Source: Clostridiales bacterium UBA7103 (lineage in GTDB: Bacteria > Bacillota > Clostridia > Oscillospirales > Oscillospiraceae). From it: DNA of 10,323 nucleotides. The notes beneath the pieces were generated by a model. It did no database searches, was not told the DNA's origin, and saw only the letters and a list, made by a program, of their open reading frames with translations. A program made the position numbers and the translations under genes. Below, piece after piece: positions 5,957-10,323 of the stretch (its first letter is position 1; every line of letters begins with the position of its first letter). The stretch is taken from contig DKYJ01000046.1 of the NCBI GenBank assembly GCA_002493305.1, positions 42,265 through 52,587 of the forward strand, written 5' to 3'.

Positions 5957-6064
5957 GTTTTGCGGGAGAGAATTTTTGTTCCGGCGAAACGGAAAGATGC
6001 GGACAATACTTTGTGTATTATCAAATCTTTCCATGAAGCTGGAGCGAAAAGTCTCCCGCAAAAC
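5957..6064 (-). repeat. Hairpin 2 of the element (minus orientation copy)
   Basis: The distal stem is 5957-5969 with 6052-6064 (13 perfect pairs), then 5973-5982 with 6041-6050 (8 Watson-Crick, 2 GU). The inner stem GGAAAGAT (5991-5998) with ATCTTTCC (6025-6032) is perfect, around a 26-base apical loop (5999-6024). Read on the minus strand, the internal loop (AGCTTCAT) and the apical loop match hairpin 1, whereas the inner stem sequence does not. Confidence 0.72.
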
Positions 6065-6237
6065 CATGTGTTTTCTTATCCCACCGCGCCTTTATAAAAA
6101 CACTTTTATTTTTTCCTCATCTGTTTTTGCCTTGTTTTAACGTTTGCAGAAGACTAAATAACGGCTTTAATTTTATAATAAGAGCAATGCGCCAAGCTGC
6201 TCAGAACGCCGCTGCTGCAGCAAATAAAATCTTTTCC

Positions 6238-6266
6238 TTGCAACTGTGAAAAAATGTGTATATAAT
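6238..6266 (+). promoter_or_regulatory. Promoter of the transporter-SDR-surE operon
   Basis: TTGCAA (6238-6243), a 17-base spacer and a perfect TATAAT (6261-6266) form a strong sigma-A promoter. Transcription would start near 6273, just upstream of the riboswitch. Confidence 0.75.
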
Positions 6267-6284
6267 AAACCAGCCGAGCGAATT

Positions 6285-6326
6285 AAGATGTTTCTTGCCT
6301 AACCATCTTATTAATAAAAAACAAGG
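6285..6326 (+). promoter_or_regulatory. preQ1-I-like riboswitch
   Basis: Stem P1 is AAGATG (6285-6290) with CATCTT (6304-6309). The 13-base loop TTTCTTGCCTAAC resembles the B. subtilis preQ1-I loop (UUCUAGCUACACC as I recall it). The A-rich tail ATAAAAAAC is followed by CAAG (6322-6325), which can pair with CTTG (6294-6297) to make the H-type pseudoknot. That pairing occludes the ribosome binding site AAGGAG (6323-6328), so ligand should block translation. The downstream gene, a queuosine-precursor transporter, fits preQ1 control. Confidence 0.8.
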
Positions 6327-6338
6327 AGCAGCAATACC

Positions 6339-7082
6339 ATGTCACAGAGAATTAAACAGGAGAGCCTTGAGGTCAAAGTCCTGCTGGGCAGTATACCTGC
6401 GCCGGTCGTAACGTTGTTTGCAGTGTCCGTCATTATGATGAATTTGCTGGCAAATAAGAGCATTGACCTGAGCTGGGAGTATATGGCTCTGGACTGTGGG
6501 ATTTTGATTTCATGGGTCTCTTTTTTGTCCATGGACATAGTGACAAAGCATTTTGGGCCAAAGGCGGCGACGGAGTTGTCAGTTGCTGTTGTGCTGGTCA
6601 ATCTCTTGTGCTGTGGCTTTTTCTTTCTTGCCGGGAGCATACCGGGCACATGGGGAGAGTCATATGTTCCCGGAAGCGAGGGCGTGATAAACAGCGCACT
6701 TGACAGCACGATCTGCGGCACATGGTATGTATTGCTGGGCAGCACTTTGGCTTTCATAAGCTCCGCAGTCATAAATAATTTTTTAAACTATTTTATCGGT
6801 AAGCTGCTGCACAAAAAGCCTGACGGCTTTGGCGCCTATGCCTTGCGCAGCTATTTTTCCACTGCTGTCGGCCAGCTTTGCGATAATCTTGTTTTTGCGC
6901 TGGTGGTGAGCCGGGTTTTCTTCGGTTGGACTCTTTTACAGTGCTTTGTCTGCTCCCTGACCGGAATGATGGTTGAGCTTCTTCTGGAAGTGCTGTTTTC
7001 ACCTCTCGGATACAGAATATGTGAAAACTGGCGGGCAAAAAATGTGGGCAAAGAGTATTTCGCGCTGAAGGGGGAGCTGTAA
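6339..7082 (+). CDS. yhhQ: VUT/YhhQ-family queuosine-precursor transporter
   Basis: A 247-residue multi-pass membrane protein of the VUT family (COG1738/YhhQ type), which imports the queuosine precursors preQ0, preQ1 or queuine for tRNA wobble modification. Visible family marks are the SMDIVTKHFGPKAA segment after the second hydrophobic stretch and RSYFSTAVGQLCDNLVF in the C-terminal half, comparable to the STLFGNVSDTLAF region of E. coli YhhQ. About six hydrophobic segments are seen. The ATG at 6339 is 10 bases after AAGGAG. The preQ1-I-like riboswitch in the leader strongly supports the substrate. The next gene starts one base after the stop, so the transporter heads an operon. The precursor actually carried (preQ0, preQ1, queuine) cannot be chosen from sequence. 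The family differs from QueT (ECF type). Confidence 0.88.
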   Translation: MSQRIKQESLEVKVLLGSIPAPVVTLFAVSVIMMNLLANKSIDLSWEYMALDCGILISWVSFLSMDIVTKHFGPKAATELSVAVVLVNLLCCGFFFLAGSIPGTWGESYVPGSEGVINSALDSTICGTWYVLLGSTLAFISSAVINNFLNYFIGKLLHKKPDGFGAYALRSYFSTAVGQLCDNLVFALVVSRVFFGWTLLQCFVCSLTGMMVELLLEVLFSPLGYRICENWRAKNVGKEYFALKGEL

Positions 7083-7083
7083 A

Positions 7084-7731
7084 ATGAATGTTCTTATCAC
7101 TGGGACAAGCTGCGGCATCGGAAAGGGCATTGCGGAGAAGTTCCTCACTATGGGCCACACTGTCACAGGCGTTGACAAGCTTCCCTCAGTGATAAACCAC
7201 AGCCTTTATCACCATATCGAGGCGGACATTTTCAGAGATGAGCTGCCGGAACTTTCGGCAGTTGATATACTGATAAATAACGCAGGGGTGCAAAATTCCG
7301 GTGAGGATATTGACATTAACCTCAAGGGCACGATACGTGTAACGGAGAAATACGCATTTCATGAGGGAATAAAAAGTGTGCTGTTCATTGCCTCTGCCAG
7401 CGCAACAAGCGGTGCGGAGTTTCCTGAGTATGCGGCCAGCAAGGGAGGAATGGTGGCGTATATGAAGAGCACTGCCCTGCGCGTAGCAAAATATGGCGCC
7501 ACCGCAAACAGCCTTTCTCCCGGCGGCGTGCTGACAGATTTGAACCGCCACATAATTGACGACCCCGCACTTTGGCAGGCGGTGATGAACGAAACCCTGC
7601 TGCCCAAATGGGCAAGCGTTGAGGAAATAGCGGACTGGGCATATTTCGTCTGCATGGTCAATAGCTCCATGACCGCTCAGGATATCATCATCGACAACGG
7701 GGAGATGGCAAAAGCCAACTTCATCTGGTGA
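7084..7731 (+). CDS. Short-chain dehydrogenase/reductase (SDR)
   Basis: A 215-residue classical SDR. The nucleotide-binding motif TGTSCGIG is at 6-13, NNAG at 65-68 and the catalytic YAASK has Y116 and K120, with a serine (S104, alternatively S106) in the usual position upstream. The protein is shorter than the common 250 residues, mainly between strands 2 and 4, where it reads directly from DIFRDEL to VDILINNAG. The C-terminal DIIIDNGEMAKANFIW follows the normal family ending. It begins one base after the transporter stop, with GGGGGAG in the end of that gene as ribosome binding site. Position under the preQ1-type switch suggests a linked role, but SDR substrates cannot be inferred from sequence and no SDR step in queuosine synthesis is known to me. 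NADP versus NAD use is undetermined. Confidence 0.85.
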   Translation: MNVLITGTSCGIGKGIAEKFLTMGHTVTGVDKLPSVINHSLYHHIEADIFRDELPELSAVDILINNAGVQNSGEDIDINLKGTIRVTEKYAFHEGIKSVLFIASASATSGAEFPEYAASKGGMVAYMKSTALRVAKYGATANSLSPGGVLTDLNRHIIDDPALWQAVMNETLLPKWASVEEIADWAYFVCMVNSSMTAQDIIIDNGEMAKANFIW

Positions 7732-7762
7732 GATATCATATTAAAAAAATGAGGATGAGAAG

Positions 7763-8497
7763 ATGGAAAAAAGACTCAAAATTCTGGTCGTAAACGACGA
7801 TGGTATAAGTTCACCCGGGATAGTGCGCCTTGCCGAAAATGCCGCGAAATTCGGAGATGTATGGGTCATAGCTCCGGCAAGGCAGTGCAGCGGAATGTCC
7901 CAGAAGCTGACTATATTTGAAAATATGGAAGTCAGGCAGGTAGATTTTCCCGTGCCGGTCATGGCGGCATACAGCCTTGACGGAACCCCGGCCGACTGCG
8001 TGAAGGTGGCGGTGAAAATGTTGCTGAAGGAAAAGCCGGATATCGTGTTTTCCGGCATAAACTTTGGCTATAACGCCGGGCTTGATATCGCATACTCCGG
8101 CACTGTTGGGGCCACGATGGAGGCGGCAATAAACGGTATTCCGGCTATTGCGTTTTCAAGCCAGCATAATGGCAGTGATGCTGTTGCCGAAAAATACATA
8201 GAACAAATAACCGGGGAACTGCTTGCGAAACCCCTGCCGCTGGGGCAGGTGTGGAATGTGAACTTCCCGGGCTGCCCGCTAAGCGAGTGCAAGGGAATAC
8301 TGAGAGACAGAAAAATTGCTCAGCTCTGCTTTTTTGAAAATTGCTATGAGCTTAAAAAACGGGACGATGGGGAAGAGGAATTTGTTCCTTACTCTGATTT
8401 GAGCTCAACAGTACGCGCCGCAGAAGGTACGGACATACATGCGCTTTTGCATGGTTATGTCTCCATTGGCAAGATCACGAGCGCGGTTGTTGAGTAA
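7763..8497 (+). CDS. surE: 5'/3'-nucleotidase SurE
   Basis: A 244-residue SurE, a metal-dependent survival protein that dephosphorylates nucleoside 5'- and 3'-monophosphates. The metal site is intact: D12 and D13 in NDDG (11-14), S43 in APARQCSG and N100 in SGINFGYNAG, matching the D, D, S, N ligand set of Thermotoga SurE. The DGTPADCVKVA segment is also typical, and the length is normal. The ATG at 7763 follows GAGG (7751-7754) with an 8-base gap. The gap from the SDR gene is only 31 bases with no terminator or promoter seen, so it is probably the last gene of the preQ1-controlled operon. It is followed immediately by a strong hairpin. A link between SurE and queuosine salvage is not established. 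Confidence 0.93.
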   Translation: MEKRLKILVVNDDGISSPGIVRLAENAAKFGDVWVIAPARQCSGMSQKLTIFENMEVRQVDFPVPVMAAYSLDGTPADCVKVAVKMLLKEKPDIVFSGINFGYNAGLDIAYSGTVGATMEAAINGIPAIAFSSQHNGSDAVAEKYIEQITGELLAKPLPLGQVWNVNFPGCPLSECKGILRDRKIAQLCFFENCYELKKRDDGEEEFVPYSDLSSTVRAAEGTDIHALLHGYVSIGKITSAVVE

Positions 8498-8498
8498 A

Positions 8499-8544
8499 AC
8501 GCTGAAAATGCACAGGCGGAAATTCGCCTGTGCATTTTCAGCGT
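8499..8544. terminator. Perfect 20-bp hairpin ending surE, shared by convergent gene
   Basis: Positions 8499-8518 pair perfectly with 8525-8544 across the 6-base loop GAAATT, starting two bases after the surE stop. On the plus strand no T run follows. On the minus strand TTTTAC follows (complement of 8494-8499 region). It probably serves as a terminator for both converging units. The stop codon of the minus-strand gene lies inside the right arm. Confidence 0.6.
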
Positions 8545-8774
8545 CTTCCGAGCCTGAGCGATAAGGAATCGGCACGTCTGAGCTCAGGTGAGGCAGGTCT
8601 GGCAATGAGCATTATTTCACCGTGCAGGCCGGGAAACACGTCAAAATCAATGTCCCGCCATAGCCGCCGGGCCTTGATTTTGAGGCATGAGTTGACGAGA
8701 TCACGCACCGCGGGTAACTCCTCCCGTGAAATTATAAGTACAACACAGCGGGGAGAAATACAATATGTAACCAT
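8538..8774 (-). CDS. Small hypothetical protein
   Basis: A 78-residue open frame in the otherwise empty stretch between surE and the Nudix gene, on the minus strand. The sequence has alternating hydrophobic and charged positions typical of a folded globular protein (CVVLIISREELPAVRDLV, then DIDFDVFPGLHGEIMLIARP) and an Arg-rich end. I do not recognise a family. The ATG at 8774 has only a weak AAAGAAG upstream. A TTG six codons earlier is possible. AT-rich sequence with TATAAA-like boxes lies upstream. Its last codons and stop run into the surE hairpin. No membrane segment or signal peptide is seen. It could be a chance frame, but convergent placement on a shared terminator and a protein-like composition favour a gene. 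Confidence 0.5.
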   Translation of the reverse strand: MVTYCISPRCVVLIISREELPAVRDLVNSCLKIKARRLWRDIDFDVFPGLHGEIMLIARPASPELRRADSLSLRLGRR

Positions 8775-8874
8775 TGTGTTCTTCTTTCGCAATATATATT
8801 TTATATTTTTTCACTTTTAGAGTATCTAAGAGCAAATATAATCAATTTTTTTTGAATTTTCCATGCAAAAAATA

Positions 8875-8903
8875 TGGAAATTTATAATCACCTGTGCTAT
8901 ACT
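8875..8903 (+). promoter_or_regulatory. Promoter of the Nudix gene
   Basis: TGGAAA (8875-8880), 17 bases and TATACT (8898-8903) with extended -10 TGC (8895-8897). The 12-mer CTGTGCTATACT (8892-8903) is identical to that of the pnuC promoter (4275-4286), which supports a shared extended -10 consensus in this organism. Confidence 0.6.
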
Positions 8904-8971
8904 GTTCAAGGAAATTATGTAAAGTAAATTCATTATTTCCGTCTGATCCCCTGAAATCGGAGGCGTTGCGC

Positions 8972-9523
8972 ATGGAGTACTTGGAAAAGCGGCTTACAGG
9001 CGAGACGAAGTATACCGGAGTTATCGTCAATGTCCGCCTTGATAAGGCTGAGCTTGTAAATGGAGACATTGTCAGCAGAGAGGTGGTGGAGCACCCGGGA
9101 GGCGTGACGGTACTGCCGGTTGACGATGATGGCTTTTGCTACATGGTTCGGCAGTTCAGATATCCCTTTGGCCGCATGATGCTTGAGGCTCCGGCCGGGA
9201 AGCTGGAAAAAGGGGAAGATCACAGAGAGTGCGCCATAAGAGAGCTGTCCGAGGAGACAGGGCTGAGTGCGGATGAGATAATTTACATGGGCGCCTGCTG
9301 CACATCTCCCGGCTTTTCAACCGAGGTTTTGCATATCTACCTTGCCCTGAGTCTGCACAGCGGTGAGAGCCATCCTGATGAGGACGAGTTCCTTGATGTG
9401 GAAAAGCACAGTCTTTCGGAATTGAGCCGCATGGTCATGGCAGGAGAGATAGACGACGGAAAGACGATAGTGGCCGTTTTGAAGGCAGAAAAATACCTCA
9501 AAGAGCGCGGGACTATAAAATAG
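8972..9523 (+). CDS. nudF: ADP-ribose pyrophosphatase, Nudix family
   Basis: A 183-residue Nudix hydrolase of the ADP-ribose pyrophosphatase type, which splits ADP-ribose to AMP and ribose 5-phosphate and so clears a reactive NAD breakdown product. The Nudix box is complete: G76 with GKLEKGE (76-82) and RELSEETGL (90-98). Upstream REVVEHPGGVTVLPV and MVRQFRYPFGRMMLEAPAGKLEKGE, and downstream YTSPGF-like CTSPGFSTEVLHIYLA, follow the B. subtilis NudF (YqkG) pattern closely. The ATG at 8972 has GGAGG (8959-8963) eight bases upstream. An in-frame start at 8894 would overlap the promoter. Monocistronic by appearance: its own promoter upstream, and the next gene again has its own promoter. Confidence 0.92.
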   Translation: MEYLEKRLTGETKYTGVIVNVRLDKAELVNGDIVSREVVEHPGGVTVLPVDDDGFCYMVRQFRYPFGRMMLEAPAGKLEKGEDHRECAIRELSEETGLSADEIIYMGACCTSPGFSTEVLHIYLALSLHSGESHPDEDEFLDVEKHSLSELSRMVMAGEIDDGKTIVAVLKAEKYLKERGTIK

Positions 9524-9552
9524 TTGTAAAACACCCGGATTTATGATAAAAT
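9524..9552 (+). promoter_or_regulatory. Promoter of murA
   Basis: TTGTAA (9524-9529), 17 bases and TAAAAT (9547-9552) with extended -10 TGA (9544-9546), starting immediately after the nudF stop and 52 bases before the murA start. Confidence 0.6.
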
Positions 9553-9603
9553 CAATGATTGGTATGGCGTTCTGCTCTGCCAATAACTTGGAAGGTGCTT
9601 CTT

Positions 9604-10323
9604 TTGGATAAATATGTTATTAACGGCGGAATACCCCTTCACGGTGAAGTTGAGATAAGCGGTGCGAAAAATGCCGCTGTTGCGATAATCCCTGCCGCGC
9701 TTCTGGTCGAGGGCGTTTGCCGTATTGAAAATATTCCCCAGATCAGCGATACCGATATGCTTTTGACCATTCTCGCTGACCTTGGCGCGAAGGTTCGCTT
9801 TATAAATAAATCTACCATAGAGGTGGATTGCAGCAATGTTTCCTATAATGACGCTCCATATGATCTGATGCGCAAGATCCGCGCTTCCTATTACTTTATT
9901 GGCTCTATGCTCGGGCGCTTCGGCAGCGCCAAGACGACTATGCCCGGAGGCTGCAACTTTGGCGTGCGGCCTATTGATCAGCATATAAAAGGTATGTCCG
10001 CGCTTGGTGCGGATATTGACATTAAAAACGGCTTCGTCATTGCGAATACTCCCGACGGTAAGCTCCACGGCGCGAGAATATATCTTGACAAGGTCTCCGT
10101 CGGCGCTACGATGAATATCATGATCGCGGCAGTGCTTGCTCAGGGGCGCACGATTATTGAAAATGCCGCCCGCGAGCCTCATATTGTTGACCTTGCAAAC
10201 TTCCTTAACTCAATGGGCGCGGATGTAAGAGGCGCAGGTACCGATACCATTAAAGTGAACGGTGTTGAAAAGCTCCACGGCGGCTGCTATACCATCATTC
10301 CCGACCAGATCGAGGCGGGCACC
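9604..10323 (+). CDS. murA: UDP-N-acetylglucosamine 1-carboxyvinyltransferase (MurA), 3' end outside window
   Basis: The first 240 codons of MurA, which transfers enolpyruvate from PEP to UDP-GlcNAc, the first committed step of peptidoglycan synthesis in the cytoplasm and the target of fosfomycin. SGAKNAA holds the conserved K22 and N23. The catalytic, fosfomycin-reactive cysteine is C117 in PGGCNFGVRPIDQHI (E. coli C115). The RKIRASYYFIGSMLGRFG stretch before it is the form common in Clostridia rather than the proteobacterial one. The reading frame is open to the window edge. The start is the TTG at 9604, with GGAAGGTG (9590-9597) about six bases upstream; the next ATG is not in frame at the protein start. 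The C-terminal half, with the catalytic Asp, is not visible. Its own promoter is seen upstream. Confidence 0.93.
   Translation, partial: MDKYVINGGIPLHGEVEISGAKNAAVAIIPAALLVEGVCRIENIPQISDTDMLLTILADLGAKVRFINKSTIEVDCSNVSYNDAPYDLMRKIRASYYFIGSMLGRFGSAKTTMPGGCNFGVRPIDQHIKGMSALGADIDIKNGFVIANTPDGKLHGARIYLDKVSVGATMNIMIAAVLAQGRTIIENAAREPHIVDLANFLNSMGADVRGAGTDTIKVNGVEKLHGGCYTIIPDQIEAGT

Larger units (their letters stand above)
5815..6090. repeat. 276-base three-way-junction element with two inverted hairpin copies
   Basis: Positions 5815-5840 pair with 6065-6090 (26 positions: 22 Watson-Crick, 2 GU, 2 mismatches), enclosing hairpin 1 (5841-5947) immediately, a 9-base linker (5948-5956) and hairpin 2 (5957-6064) immediately. 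Every base outside the linker thus belongs to one of three helices or their loops. No protein-coding frame in it is convincing. The element fills most of the gene-free stretch 5715-6338, and 6091-6237 beyond it shows only AT-rich sequence with nothing recognised. It may be a structured RNA transcribed from either strand, or a MITE/REPIN-like mobile unit. No clear target-site duplication or dedicated promoter was seen. Confidence 0.75.

Noticed and set aside
5815..6090. CRISPR array or retron interpretation of the repeated hairpins
   Set aside because: There are only two copies in inverted, not direct, orientation, no regular spacers, and no cas gene or reverse transcriptase in the window.
5873..6140. 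Two small plus-strand frames in the gene-free stretch
   Set aside because: They overlap the paired arms of the three-way-junction element, have Cys/Arg/Phe-rich products unlike folded proteins and lack ribosome binding sites.
9541..10182. A 213-codon minus-strand frame over the murA start
   Set aside because: The plus strand encodes unmistakable MurA with the catalytic Cys loop; the antisense product resembles nothing.

Overview
The window looks like chromosome from a gut-type Clostridia bacterium, probably Oscillospiraceae/Ruminococcaceae-like. This is inferred from gene content (a Nudix enzyme close to B. subtilis NudF, a Clostridia-type MurA, a tungsten-type aldehyde oxidoreductase), GGAGG ribosome binding sites, sigma-A promoters with extended -10 boxes, and AT-rich palindromic spacers. 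No species can be assigned from sequence reading alone.

Layout. Positions 1-244 are the 3' part of tmRNA (ssrA), followed by four consecutive intrinsic-terminator hairpins (251-502) and an AT-rich palindrome (516-577). A promoter at 703-731 then drives a three-gene operon (765-4131): an aldehyde:ferredoxin oxidoreductase-family enzyme, a MoaD/ThiS-like ubiquitin-fold protein and an iron-dependent alcohol dehydrogenase. Together these suggest interconversion of a carboxylic acid, aldehyde and alcohol, with the MoaD-like protein serving the pterin cofactor. Next, a PnuC-type vitamin-precursor transporter (4398-5102) has its own promoter and a structured leader ending in an intrinsic terminator directly against the ribosome binding site, so it is probably controlled by attenuation. 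Convergent to it is an alkyltransferase-like protein (5232-5714, minus) lacking the alkyl-acceptor cysteine.

The 624-base gene-free stretch 5715-6338 is the most unusual part. Positions 5815-6090 can fold as a three-way junction: a 26-pair outer stem enclosing two hairpins of about 107 bases. Read on opposite strands, the two hairpins are copies of one motif. They share apical-loop and internal-loop sequence, but the 8-bp stems between these differ completely in sequence and are perfectly paired in both. This suggests a structure-conserved RNA or a REPIN/MITE-like mobile unit.

A strong promoter (6238-6266) and a preQ1-I-like riboswitch (6285-6326) precede an operon of a VUT/YhhQ-type queuosine-precursor transporter, a short-chain dehydrogenase and the nucleotidase SurE (6339-8497). 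A perfect 20-bp hairpin ends it and overlaps the stop of a small convergent gene (8538-8774, minus). The window closes with an ADP-ribose pyrophosphatase (8972-9523) and the start of murA (9604 to the window edge), each with its own promoter.
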